Source: CmP2 sp052084925 (GTDB lineage: Bacteria; Actinomycetota; Actinomycetes; Actinomycetales; Micrococcaceae). From it: 64,000 nucleotides of DNA. Under the pieces are notes generated by a model, which was not told where the DNA came from, did not search any database, and worked only from the letters and a program-made list of their open reading frames with translations. Below, piece after piece: positions 32,371 to 40,461 of the stretch (position 1 is its first letter; each line of letters starts with the position of its first letter). A program made the position numbers and the translations under genes. The stretch covers positions 1 to 64,000 of the forward strand of contig JBQDEV010000001.1 of assembly GCA_052084925.1 (NCBI GenBank), in the 5' to 3' direction.

Positions 32371-33720
32371 ATGACTCACACCACATCTCCCGTCACGTCG
32401 GCGCCCTCCGACTCCCCCGCCTCCGGCGGAGTCTCGCCGAGCAAGCGCCGCAAGGACCTCGTCGCCGTCAACCTGGGCAATGCCCTGGAATGGTTCGACT
32501 GGAACATCTACGCCATCTTCGCGCCCTTCTTCGCCGCGCAGTTCTTCCGCTCGGACGACCCACTCTCCAGTCTGCTCTCCACGCTGGCTGTCTTCGCCGT
32601 CGGCTTCCTGATGCGCCCGGTCGGCGGCTGGCTGTTCGGGCGGCTCGCCGATGAGAGGGGACGACGCTTCAGCCTCACGCTCGCCATCCTGCTGGCCTCG
32701 GTAGGATCGCTGATGATCGCCGTCGCCCCGACGTTCGACAGCATCGGTGTCTTCGCCGGCGTGATCCTGCTGGTAGCCCGGCTGGTCCAGGGCCTGTCCC
32801 ACGGCGGCGAGACCGGAAGCGCCTTCACGTACCTCGCCGAGATCGCCCCGTCGGACCGGCGCGGGCTGTGGGCGTCGACGCCCTGGCTCGGAGTCGCTGC
32901 CGGCACCATGCTGGCCACCGCCATCGGGGTATTGCTGACCGCGCTACTGGATGAGACGCAGATGTCCGAGTGGGGGTGGCGTGTTCCGTTCGCGGTCGCC
33001 GCTGTGCTCGGTCTCTACGCCCTCTACATCCGCCGCACCATGACCGAGTCCGAAGTGCACACGCAGGCCCTCAGCGACGCGAGCGGATCCGCGGTGACCG
33101 AGCGCAGCACGAAGCCGCTGGGCGAGGTGGTGCGCGAGCTGGCCCGCGAGTGGAAGCCGCTGCTGCAGATCATCGGCCTGACCATCTCCGGCGTCGTGGC
33201 CTTCTACACCTGGTTCATCTTCGCCCCGGGGTACGCATCCCGTCAGTTCGGCATGGATGCCAACGCCTCGCTCATCGCCGGGCTCCTCGGGCAGGCGGTG
33301 TTCTTGGTGGCCATCCCGTTCATGGGTATGCTCTCCGACCGCATCGGACGGCGCAGGGTGCTGATGATCTTCGCCGCCGGCTTCGCGCTCGTCGCCTTCC
33401 CGATGGAGTGGATGCTGGGACCCAGCCCGCTGATGCTCTGGGTGACTATGGCCATGGGATCGGTACTGCTGGCCGCGAACTGCGCGCCGCTGGGTGCCGT
33501 GTTCGCCGAGCTGGTGCCGACGCGACTGCGCGCCACCCTGATCGGGATCGGCTATGCCACCTCCGGTGCGATCTTCGGCGGTACCGCGCCATACCTGAAC
33601 ACCTGGTTCTCCTCGCTCGGCCTCCACGAGCTGTTCGTGGGCTATATGGTGGTGCTGTGTTTGATCAGCATCGTCGTCATCTGGCGCATGCCCGAGACCG
33701 TCGGGCGTGCCTTCCGCTGA
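32371..33720 (+). CDS. MFS transporter, metabolite:H+ symporter (MHS) family
   Basis: The 449-aa protein has twelve transmembrane helices and the MHS hallmark NLGNALEWFDWNIYAIFAPFFAAQF at helix 1. The loop 2-3 motif GGWLFGRLADERGRRFSL and LVARLVQGLSHGGETGSAFTYLAE in helix 4/5 also fit. MHS proteins import citrate, alpha-ketoglutarate, shikimate or related acids. ATG 32371 has CATAGT six bases upstream and no Shine-Dalgarno, suggesting leaderless translation. The LysR gene overlaps its 3' context by starting 34 bp downstream on the same strand. Confidence 0.9.
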   Translation: MTHTTSPVTSAPSDSPASGGVSPSKRRKDLVAVNLGNALEWFDWNIYAIFAPFFAAQFFRSDDPLSSLLSTLAVFAVGFLMRPVGGWLFGRLADERGRRFSLTLAILLASVGSLMIAVAPTFDSIGVFAGVILLVARLVQGLSHGGETGSAFTYLAEIAPSDRRGLWASTPWLGVAAGTMLATAIGVLLTALLDETQMSEWGWRVPFAVAAVLGLYALYIRRTMTESEVHTQALSDASGSAVTERSTKPLGEVVRELAREWKPLLQIIGLTISGVVAFYTWFIFAPGYASRQFGMDANASLIAGLLGQAVFLVAIPFMGMLSDRIGRRRVLMIFAAGFALVAFPMEWMLGPSPLMLWVTMAMGSVLLAANCAPLGAVFAELVPTRLRATLIGIGYATSGAIFGGTAPYLNTWFSSLGLHELFVGYMVVLCLISIVVIWRMPETVGRAFR

Positions 33721-33754
33721 GGCCCCGGGCAGATCGGGGTCCGGCGTCGTGCGC

Positions 33755-34666
33755 ATGACCCTGCGTCAGCTCGAGTGCTTCTCCTCCATCGCCAGAATGG
33801 GCAGCATCGCCGCGGCCTCCGAGAGTCTGCATATTTCCCGGACCTCGGTCGCCGACGCGCTGGATTCCCTGGAGCGGATCACCGGAACTCAACTGTGCGT
33901 GCGCAGCCGCAGCACCGGGGTGGAGCTCACGGTAGCCGGCGAAGACTTCCTGGTGCGCGCGGAGGAAATCCTGGTGTCCGCCGAACAGCTGGAGTCTCCT
34001 GCTCCCGACCACCGCCTGCACGGCACTCTCTCCGTGGGCTGCTTCTCGTCCCTGGCGCCGACGGTCCTGCCTGCGGTGTGGGCGGAGCTGGCACAGGAGC
34101 ATCCCGAGCTGGAGCTGACAGTGACCTCCACCCATCGTGATGACATGCTGTCCGGGCTGCACAGCGGCATCTTCGACGTCATCCTCGGTTACAACCTCAA
34201 CGTGCTACCCGGGCTCTCGACGGCGGCACTGTATGACACCCGGATGTACGCCCTGCTCCCGGCGGACCATCGGCTCGCGGCGGGACCCGTCGCACGGATC
34301 CAGGATCTGGCCGCCGAGCCGCTCCTGCTGATGGATGTCTCTCCCAGCCGCGAGGACATCCTCTCTTACTTCGCGCACCATACGGTGACGCCGAGGGTCC
34401 GCTTCCGCAGCCCGAACTTTGAGCTCATCCGGTCCCTCGTCGCCCGGGGCCTGGGATACTCGCTGTTCATTCAGCGCCCGGCCGGCGACCAGAGCTATGA
34501 AGGGCTGCCGCTGGCGTGCCTGCCGCTGGATCCGCCGGTGCATGTGGAGCGGACCTGCGTGGCATGGTCGCGCAAACGCGAACCCTCGAAACTCGTGCGG
34601 GCCTTCGTCGCAGCGGCGCGGCGCCACGGTGAAGGCCTTCGCCCGCAGGAATCCGAGTCGACCTGA
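33755..34666 (+). CDS. LysR-family transcriptional regulator
   Basis: This 303-aa LTTR has an N-terminal HTH (TLRQLECFSSIARMGSIAAASESLHISRTSVADALDSLERITGTQLCVRSRSTGVELTVAGEDFL, residues 2-66) and a co-inducer domain beginning LHGTLSVGCFSSLAPTVLPAVWAELAQEHPELELTV. It probably controls the adjacent MHS transporter and the divergent DUF3237 gene. The start at ATG 33755 is chosen because the upstream extension overlaps the transporter reading frame; a GTG two codons earlier is also possible. Confidence 0.88.
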   Translation: MTLRQLECFSSIARMGSIAAASESLHISRTSVADALDSLERITGTQLCVRSRSTGVELTVAGEDFLVRAEEILVSAEQLESPAPDHRLHGTLSVGCFSSLAPTVLPAVWAELAQEHPELELTVTSTHRDDMLSGLHSGIFDVILGYNLNVLPGLSTAALYDTRMYALLPADHRLAAGPVARIQDLAAEPLLLMDVSPSREDILSYFAHHTVTPRVRFRSPNFELIRSLVARGLGYSLFIQRPAGDQSYEGLPLACLPLDPPVHVERTCVAWSRKREPSKLVRAFVAAARRHGEGLRPQESEST

Positions 34667-34695
34667 GCCGGCGGCGACCCCACGGGTCACTACGC

Positions 34696-35991
34696 CTAGG
34701 CGCCGTCGCTGCCCTCGGTGCCCACTGGCGCGCTCGGGGCGTCCGGGGTGACACTCGTGCCGGGTGCGGATGGCCCTGGGTCCGCCGGTGTGGAGGACGC
34801 ATTCGGCGTCGAGGGGGTTGAACTGGACGGCGGCTGCTCGGACGTCTCGGAAGCACTGGGTTCTCCAGAGCCCTCGGTGGGCGAGGGTGCGCCGCTGTCG
34901 CTGGGCGACTGGCTCGGCGTGCTCGGCGTCGTGGAATCGCTGGGGTCCGGGGTGAGCGACGGCGTCGAGGGGCTGGACGACCCGGAGGGGCTCGACGAGC
35001 TGGACCCGGACGGCGCACTTGACCCCGGCGTGCTGGCGCTCGGCGAGGACGACGTCGGGGCCTGCTGCGACGGGCTCGGCCCGGTCGGTGCGCTGGACGA
35101 CGGCGCAGAGGCACCGGGGGTGGGCACCAGGGTGGGCCCGTCGACACTGTAGAGCCCGCGGGATTCGTCGTCGGTGAGCGCCCTCGGCTGGTTCGGCAGC
35201 GTCGGCAGGTAGAGCCGGGGATCGACCCAGCGGCCGTTGACGATGACCTCGAAGTGGACATGCGGCCCGGTGGAATTTCCGGTGGAGCCCGCCAGCGCGA
35301 CCAGCCCGCCGGCCGACACCGTGTCGCCGACGGAGACCGCGAGGCGGGAGTTGTGGCTGTAGGCCGTCTTCACACCGTGACCGTGGTCGATCTCGATGCG
35401 CATGCCGCCGGTGCGATGCCAGCCGGCGAAGGTGATGGTGCCGGCCGCAGCAGCGCGCACCGGAGTGCCCGTCGGAACCGGGTAGTCCTGGCCCACATGG
35501 AACTGGTAGCCGGGACCGGTGGGGTTGGAACGCATGCCGAAGGGCGATGAGATCCGCGTCGAGGAGACCGGATGCGAGAGCGTGATGCCCCCGGGCAGGT
35601 CCAACTCACCGCCGGCGATGCGGTTCTCGTCCTCGCTTTCATCAGCGGCGAGGTCCGCGGCGGTACGCACGAGGGCCTGGTCGAGTTCACCGCCGCCCGT
35701 GAGGGTGAAGGTACCCAGTCGCTGCGCAGACAGGTCGGAGGCCATCGTGGCGATGAGGTCCTGCTGCAGTGACGCGAGGGTCACCGGTGCCATCTCGAAG
35801 GAGTCGCGCTGCGGCGTCGTCGCCTCAGCGGTGGGGCTCTCGTCCACGGCGGGACTCGACACGGCGGGCTGCTGGGCCGAAATCACGGCGGCTCCGGCGA
35901 GGGTGCAGGTGAGCACCGAGGCAACAGCAACGCCCCACGCGGCTGAACGCCGTGAAGAGACGGAGCGCGTGGAACCGGAGGACGTGGCCAT
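34696..35991 (-). CDS. Secreted M23-family peptidase (lysostaphin fold) with Ser/Pro-rich tail
   Basis: The 431-aa protein has an N-terminal signal/anchor helix (SAAWGVAVASVLTCTLAGAAVI). The M23 domain sits at about residues 150-250: SPFGMRSNPTGPGYQFHVGQDYPVPTG holds the zinc His and Asp, and TGPHVHFEVIVNGRWVDPRLYL gives the HxH. The last ~150 residues are Ser/Pro/Thr-rich and disordered, likely spanning the wall. Such endopeptidases cut peptidoglycan cross-bridges. A close paralogue lacking the tail is at 38.9 kb. ATG 35991 is used. Expression may depend on wall-stress regulators; none is proven. Confidence 0.9.
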   Translation of the reverse strand: MATSSGSTRSVSSRRSAAWGVAVASVLTCTLAGAAVISAQQPAVSSPAVDESPTAEATTPQRDSFEMAPVTLASLQQDLIATMASDLSAQRLGTFTLTGGGELDQALVRTAADLAADESEDENRIAGGELDLPGGITLSHPVSSTRISSPFGMRSNPTGPGYQFHVGQDYPVPTGTPVRAAAAGTITFAGWHRTGGMRIEIDHGHGVKTAYSHNSRLAVSVGDTVSAGGLVALAGSTGNSTGPHVHFEVIVNGRWVDPRLYLPTLPNQPRALTDDESRGLYSVDGPTLVPTPGASAPSSSAPTGPSPSQQAPTSSSPSASTPGSSAPSGSSSSSPSGSSSPSTPSLTPDPSDSTTPSTPSQSPSDSGAPSPTEGSGEPSASETSEQPPSSSTPSTPNASSTPADPGPSAPGTSVTPDAPSAPVGTEGSDGA

Positions 35992-36468
35992 AGTTTCAGA
36001 ACCTGCTTCATCAGTGACGCCGCGCCAGAGCGGCCCCTGGAGAGAGGGGACGCAGACAGGCGCGGTCGAAGATGGAGGGGGAAGTCACTTGATACTGTAG
36101 CGGGCGCCTCAGCAGAACACTAGAGATGTGAGGCATGCCACAGCGATTCGGTGCCGGAAAAGCTCCTGAATCGCCATCTCAGTTAGCTATGCCCGCGCCA
36201 CTGTGCCACAATGAGCACGTTCAGCCCAAGCTGAAGTTCATGAGATACGAGCGACCCCTGGGCGCGCGCCGATGTCGATAACGACGTCGGGACTGTGCTG
36301 CCGGTCGCCGAACCCGCATGAGCGCCCGAAGCGGTCCACCTGAGACCCCGCTGGAAACGCAGCGTTCGGACGAGTGTTCGCTCACGCCTTGAGAAGGGCG
36401 CTCGTCAGCGAGCCCGGGCCAGCGACGCCGCACGCGTCGCCGCCTGACCGACGAGCGAAAGGAAGAAT
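35992..36468. other. Intergenic region between M23 peptidase and symporter
   Basis: No gene is convincing here. It must hold the divergent promoters. A GC-rich hairpin GCGACGC-CGCAC-GCGTCGC (36422-36440) lies about 30 bp before the symporter start, and GAAAGGAAG just precedes the GTG. On the minus strand TACAGT near 36100 could be a -10 for the peptidase. I looked for a cyclic-di-AMP type riboswitch before the peptidase and could not support one. Confidence 0.4.
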
Positions 36469-38199
36469 GTGCCGCCTGCAACGGATGCGCAAGAACTCAG
36501 TCAGCTGACGATCCCCGTGGTGATCCTGCTGATCCTGGTCTTCTACGGAGGAACCCTGCTGATGTCATTCGCCATCAGCCGCAAGAAGGAGAACGCCGAC
36601 GCCTATATGACCGCGGGAAACCGCATCGGATTCGGGGTCTCCGCAGCCTCGATGACGGCCACCTGGATCTGGGCGTCCTCCATGTACGCCTCCGCGGAAG
36701 CCGGCTACAACTACGGTGTCTCCGGGCCGATCCACTATGGCCTCTGGGGCGCCCTGATGATCCTGTTCATCTATCCCTTCGGACGACGCATCCGCAAGGT
36801 TGCCCCGCGAGCCCACACCCTGGCCGAGGTGATGTATGCCCGCCACGGACGCTCCTCACAGTTGATGCTCGCCGGTTCGAACGTGCTCGGCTCGGTCATC
36901 TCCCTGACCTCCAACTTCATCGCCGGTGGCGCGCTGATCGCCATCCTTTCTCCCCTCAGCTTCGGCGCCGGCATCATCATCGTCGCCGCCGGCGTGCTGC
37001 TCTACACATTGTGGTCCGGGTTCCGCGCCTCGGTGCTCACGGATTTCGCCCAGGTGATGGCGATGCTGGGTGCGGCCGCGATCATCATCCCGGTGATCTT
37101 CTTCGTGGCTGGCGGCCCGGGCATGTTCGAGGCCGGTGTGGCCGCGGGCAACGTGACCGACCAGCAGCAGAGCTTCTTCTCCTCCGACGCCTTCATGAAC
37201 CAGGGCGCTCCCTACATCGCCGCGGTGCTCGCGTACGCGATCGGCAACCAGACCATCGCCCAGCGACTCTTCGCCGTGCGCGAGGACCTGATCAAGCCGA
37301 CCTTCATCACCGCCACCCTTGGTTACGGTGCCACCGTGATCGGCATCGGCATGCTCGGCGTGATGGCCCTGTACCTGGGCATCGACCCGCTCAACGGGGA
37401 CAGCAACAGCCTGATCCCGCAGATGGCCGGCACCTACCTCGGCCCCGTGTTGCTCGCGCTCGCGTTCATCATGATCATCGGCTCCCTGTCCTCGACGGCG
37501 GACTCAGATCTGTCCGCACTGTCGTCGATCGTGATGACCGACATCTACGGCCAGGGCAAGGGCCGCAAGAACGTCAACCCGCGCTTCATGCTGCTGGTGG
37601 GTCGCTTGACCATGATCGTCGCCACGGCGGTCGCGCTGTATTTCGCCACGGCACGATTCAGCATCCTGGACCTGCTGGTGTTCGTCGGTGCGCTGTGGGG
37701 TTGCCTGGTGTTCCCGGTGATCGCCTCCTTCTATTGGAAGAAGGTCACCAACGTGGCCTTCACCGTGTCGGTGCTGGCGGCACTGACCTTCTTCCTGCCG
37801 GTGCGCTTCGATTGGATCCCGGTGGACAACGCCTGGGGCTTCGTCGTCGAGGCCCTGGCGATCGTCGGAATCGGCGTGGTGTTGGGCATCATGGCGTTCG
37901 GCTTCTTCGGCATGCGCCCGGCGATCATCGTGGCGGTGGTCGCCATGGTGGCCGTGTTGCCGTTCGGTTTCGGCTATCTGCGCGATTTCCCGGTGCTCTC
38001 GGGCTCGCTCGTCGCCTACGCGGTGAGCTTCCTGGTCTGTTATTTCCTGTCGTTCCGTTCCGGGCAGGACTACGACTTCAGCAAGATCGCCCGGGTGACC
38101 GGCAATTTCGATGAGACCACCCCGGCGTCCCCGGTGGCGGAGCCCGCGGTTGCCGCGACGTCGTCCACCTCGTCCAAGACCACTCAAGGAGAGAAGTGA
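36469..38199 (+). CDS. Sodium:solute symporter (SSS family)
   Basis: The 576-aa protein has 13-14 transmembrane helices of the SSF fold. Helix-1 region DAYMTAGNRIGFGVSAASMTATWIWASSMYASAEAGYNYGVSGPI, and LSSTADSDLSALSSIVMTDIYG in helix 8 with the Na+-site Ser/Thr residues, are typical of urea/DUR3-like and related SSF members. The hydrophilic C-terminus is Ser/Thr/Ala-rich. GTG 36469 follows AAAGGAAG. A 42-aa single-helix protein starts 3 bp after the stop and is probably a partner subunit. Substrate is uncertain; a solute such as urea or an amino/organic acid is possible. Confidence 0.88.
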   Translation: MPPATDAQELSQLTIPVVILLILVFYGGTLLMSFAISRKKENADAYMTAGNRIGFGVSAASMTATWIWASSMYASAEAGYNYGVSGPIHYGLWGALMILFIYPFGRRIRKVAPRAHTLAEVMYARHGRSSQLMLAGSNVLGSVISLTSNFIAGGALIAILSPLSFGAGIIIVAAGVLLYTLWSGFRASVLTDFAQVMAMLGAAAIIIPVIFFVAGGPGMFEAGVAAGNVTDQQQSFFSSDAFMNQGAPYIAAVLAYAIGNQTIAQRLFAVREDLIKPTFITATLGYGATVIGIGMLGVMALYLGIDPLNGDSNSLIPQMAGTYLGPVLLALAFIMIIGSLSSTADSDLSALSSIVMTDIYGQGKGRKNVNPRFMLLVGRLTMIVATAVALYFATARFSILDLLVFVGALWGCLVFPVIASFYWKKVTNVAFTVSVLAALTFFLPVRFDWIPVDNAWGFVVEALAIVGIGVVLGIMAFGFFGMRPAIIVAVVAMVAVLPFGFGYLRDFPVLSGSLVAYAVSFLVCYFLSFRSGQDYDFSKIARVTGNFDETTPASPVAEPAVAATSSTSSKTTQGEK

Positions 38200-38201
38200 C
38201 C

Positions 38202-38330
38202 ATGACTCTGGGACTCACCCTGTATGTACTGATATGGCCGATCCTGGTCGCTATCATCATGTTCGTGATCGCGCGCGGATTCTTCGCCGATTGGCGTGAA
38301 GCCCGCCGAGAGGGCCGCTCGATCATCTGA
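38202..38330 (+). CDS. 42-aa membrane protein, putative transporter small subunit
   Basis: The short frame MTLGLTLYVLIWPILVAIIM... encodes one transmembrane helix (residues 5-25) and a charged tail FFADWREARREGRSII. It starts 3 bp after the symporter stop with GGAGA upstream. Small proteins with a YVLIWP core and a DWREARR tail recur next to sodium:solute symporters in actinobacteria, and I infer it is a subunit or stabiliser of the symporter, comparable with the small partner of MetP-type transporters. Confidence 0.75.
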   Translation: MTLGLTLYVLIWPILVAIIMFVIARGFFADWREARREGRSII

Positions 38331-38364
38331 TCCTCCGGACCTCGCGGCCACCGCGCTCAACGCT

Positions 38365-38397
38365 ATCGGCTCCTCAGCACACTGCTGAGGAGCCGAT
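38365..38397. terminator. Bidirectional terminator hairpin
   Basis: ATCGGCTCCTCAGCA and its reverse complement TGCTGAGGAGCCGAT form 15-bp arms around CAC. It lies 34 bp after the small symporter subunit and 21 bp before the convergent DUF456 stop, so it can serve both transcripts. Confidence 0.85.
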
Positions 38398-38418
38398 GTC
38401 ATGATCGGTAGTGATCTG

Positions 38419-38910
38419 TCAGCCGAGGAAGTGCAGCAGTACTCCGAGCCCGAAGACGCCGGTGGCAAGAACGGCGCAACCACATTCGACGACCATGCCC
38501 CAGCCCATCGCCTTGAGCGCCTGCAGCGAGGATCGCAGCGCCAGCTGCACGTCCCGCCGGCGCACGTACTCGGCGGCGAAGAGCCCCACGGCGAAGCCGA
38601 TGAACAGTCCCACGAAGGGGATCACGAAGATGCCGACCACGGCACTGGCGGTGGCGACGAGGATCGGGGCCTTGGGGATGGCCTCGCGCTTCATGGTGCG
38701 CCCGGTGAGGACCAGGGAGGCTGACATGCCCACCAGGGCCAGGGCGGCGCCGATAACACCGGTGGACCACGAGGCGGAGGAGCCCAGGATCCAGGCCCAG
38801 GCAATCAGGGTGACGACGGCGACGGGCGATCCGGGGATGATAGGAAAGATGGTGCCGGCCACGGCGACGAGCATGAGCAGGGCCGCGACGACGGTGACGA
38901 TGATCTCCAC
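38419..38910 (-). CDS. DUF456 membrane protein
   Basis: The 163-aa protein has about five transmembrane helices with the two-repeat Gly-rich pattern of DUF456: TIFPIIPGSPVAVVTLIAWAW near residue 20, and APILVATASAVVGIFVIPFVGLFIGFAVGLFAAEYVRRRD near 80. Function unknown. It starts 23 bp after the M23 peptidase stop on the same strand and is probably cotranscribed with it, suggesting a role at the envelope. Confidence 0.88.
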   Translation of the reverse strand: MEIIVTVVAALLMLVAVAGTIFPIIPGSPVAVVTLIAWAWILGSSASWSTGVIGAALALVGMSASLVLTGRTMKREAIPKAPILVATASAVVGIFVIPFVGLFIGFAVGLFAAEYVRRRDVQLALRSSLQALKAMGWGMVVECGCAVLATGVFGLGVLLHFLG

Positions 38911-38933
38911 GGGGGAAGTCTACCGGCGGATGA

Positions 38934-39791
38934 TCAATCGGTGCTGGCGACCTGAACGTCGCTGCCGCTGGAGTCGGTGGCGGTGCCGCGGCTCAGCGGC
39001 GGCAGATACAGCGCGGGGTCGACGGTCTCGCCGTCCACGATGATTTCCAGGTGCACGTGCGGTCCGGTCGAGTTGCCGGTGGAGCCCGCGGCGGCGATGG
39101 TCTCCCCGGCGCTCACGGTCTGCCCGACGCTGGCCTGCAGCTGCGAGTTGTGGCTGTAGGCGGTGGTGACGCCGCCGCCGTGGTCGATCTCCAAGCGCCA
39201 GCCGCCGGTCACATGCCAGCCGGCGAAGGTGACGGTGCCGTCACCGGAGGCCTGCACGGCGGTGCCGGTGGGCACGGGGTAATCCTGTCCGATATGGAAC
39301 TGATACCCGTAGCCAGTGGGGTTGGAGCGCATGCCGTAAGGGGACGAGATGCGGTTCGCGTTCACGGGGTGCGCCAGGCGCAGATCACCGGGAAGCTGTA
39401 GTTCACCGCCGGCCATGCGGGCCTCGACGGCGGTGGAGGCGGTGCGCAGGCCGAGTTCCTCGACCGTTGGAGCCTCCGCTGCGGCCGACTCGTCAGACTC
39501 CGCTGCCTCGACAGCTTCATCAGCCTGCTCGCCCGCTGGCTGAGCGGCCGCGGCCAGCTCGCCCTCTTCGGCGGCCGAGGCGGCGCCGGAAGAACCGCCC
39601 TCGATCACGAAGCTCTCGCGCTGCACAGAGGTGTCGGCCTCTTGCGCAGTCACCGAAGCCCGCTCAACATCGAGGCCACCCGGCTGGGCAACTAGTCCAG
39701 CAGTGAGGACCGAGAGTCCGGTAGCGCACACGGCAGCAGAGGTGAACGCGAGTCGCCGAATCGATCGACGGACCTGACGGACTTCGGACAC
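38934..39791 (-). CDS. Secreted M23-family peptidase (tail-less paralogue)
   Basis: The 285-aa protein begins with a basic region and signal helix (RRLAFTSAAVCATGLSVLTAGLV), then an acidic Ala/Glu-rich linker (residues about 60-130), then the M23 domain: SPYGMRSNPTGYGYQFHIGQDYPVPTG with zinc His/Asp and TGPHVHLEIIVDGETVDPALYL. The catalytic core is closely similar to that of the peptidase at 34.7 kb. The GTG at 39791 has AGGGGG six bases upstream, better than the in-frame GTG at 39809. It probably leads DUF456 in an operon. It likely hydrolyses peptidoglycan outside the cell. Confidence 0.9.
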   Translation of the reverse strand: MSEVRQVRRSIRRLAFTSAAVCATGLSVLTAGLVAQPGGLDVERASVTAQEADTSVQRESFVIEGGSSGAASAAEEGELAAAAQPAGEQADEAVEAAESDESAAAEAPTVEELGLRTASTAVEARMAGGELQLPGDLRLAHPVNANRISSPYGMRSNPTGYGYQFHIGQDYPVPTGTAVQASGDGTVTFAGWHVTGGWRLEIDHGGGVTTAYSHNSQLQASVGQTVSAGETIAAAGSTGNSTGPHVHLEIIVDGETVDPALYLPPLSRGTATDSSGSDVQVASTD

Positions 39792-39976
39792 TCTGCACCC
39801 CCTGCGCACTGCTGCGGAAAACTGAACTGGAAGATCACCGTTTGATAACTTTTCGGTTGATCCTGGATCAGCTTAGGGGAGTTCGCGCAGAAATTCCACC
39901 AGAGAACAGGGCTGTCAGCGGCCCGAATCGGCCAAAATACGCCTACATCCGCATGATCACAACGGTTTATCGCTTC

Positions 39977-39993
39977 GTAACCAATTTGTGATC
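39977..39993. promoter_or_regulatory. GTAACC/TGTGATC element upstream of M23 peptidase
   Basis: GTAACCAATTTGTGATC shares CAATTTGTGA with the element at 45813-45832 near the ectoine genes. It lies about 186 bp upstream of the tail-less peptidase. In Corynebacterium the MtrA response regulator controls both M23/NlpC peptidases and osmoprotection genes; I note the parallel but the site is not proven. Confidence 0.3.
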
Positions 39994-40026
39994 TTCAGGG
40001 CATTCACAGGCCCACGGAGAGCGCAG

Positions 40027-40290
40027 TCACATATTCCACTCGACCAGCGCAGTATAGGTGTCATCGGTATTCAGGTGACAGGAACGCTCGGCCAGCATGA
40101 ACGGCTGAAGCCCCTGGCTGCGCAGATCGCGCATCACATTACCAACCTCTTTCGTGCAGGCGGCCATGGTTGGCTCCTTGATCAGTGTGTTGGAGTATCC
40201 CGCAGAAGCCGGAGCAGCTCCCAACACCGCTCCGCCGATCAGCATGGCACTCGCCCCGAGGGCGGACACCATCGTCGTCATGCGCTTCAT
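40027..40290 (-). CDS. Small secreted protein, unknown function
   Basis: The 87-aa protein has a Sec signal peptide (MKRMTTMVSALGASAMLIGGAVLGAAPASA, cleavage near residue 30). The mature part of about 57 residues starts GYSNTLIKEPTMAACTKEVGN and has two cysteines that could form one disulfide. It ends DTYTALVEWNM. ATG 40290 has an AAGGAGA upstream. No family is recognised; the mature region resembles small exported proteins of unknown role that are frequent in actinobacteria. It is divergent from ald. Confidence 0.7.
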   Translation of the reverse strand: MKRMTTMVSALGASAMLIGGAVLGAAPASAGYSNTLIKEPTMAACTKEVGNVMRDLRSQGLQPFMLAERSCHLNTDDTYTALVEWNM

Positions 40291-40448
40291 ATCTTCTCCT
40301 TCGTTCGTGGGGCCACCGTGCGATCGCCCACGTTCTCCGTTGACGCGAGTCACGCTACGCATCGCGCTTGTGCCCCTCAAGAACCGAAGACCTGAGGGAA
40401 TTCGGTGAATGCGCTGGGCGAAACTTTGATGAATGTGGTCTGACTCAC

Positions 40449-40461
40449 TAGGCTGACGGTA
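40449..40461 (+). promoter_or_regulatory. Putative leaderless promoter of ald
   Basis: TAGGCT (40449-40454) is followed by six bases and ATG 40461, with no Shine-Dalgarno. The hexamer is identical to the one before the ABC-F leader peptide at 61725. Confidence 0.45.

Noticed and set aside
34750..35100. Tandem coding repeats in the peptidase tail as a possible repeat element
   Set aside because: The Ser/Pro codon bias produces irregular low-complexity sequence, not a DNA repeat of defined unit.
35992..36120. Cyclic-di-AMP riboswitch before the M23 gene
   Set aside because: Such riboswitches often precede cell-wall hydrolases, but I could not find the conserved core here or before the second peptidase.
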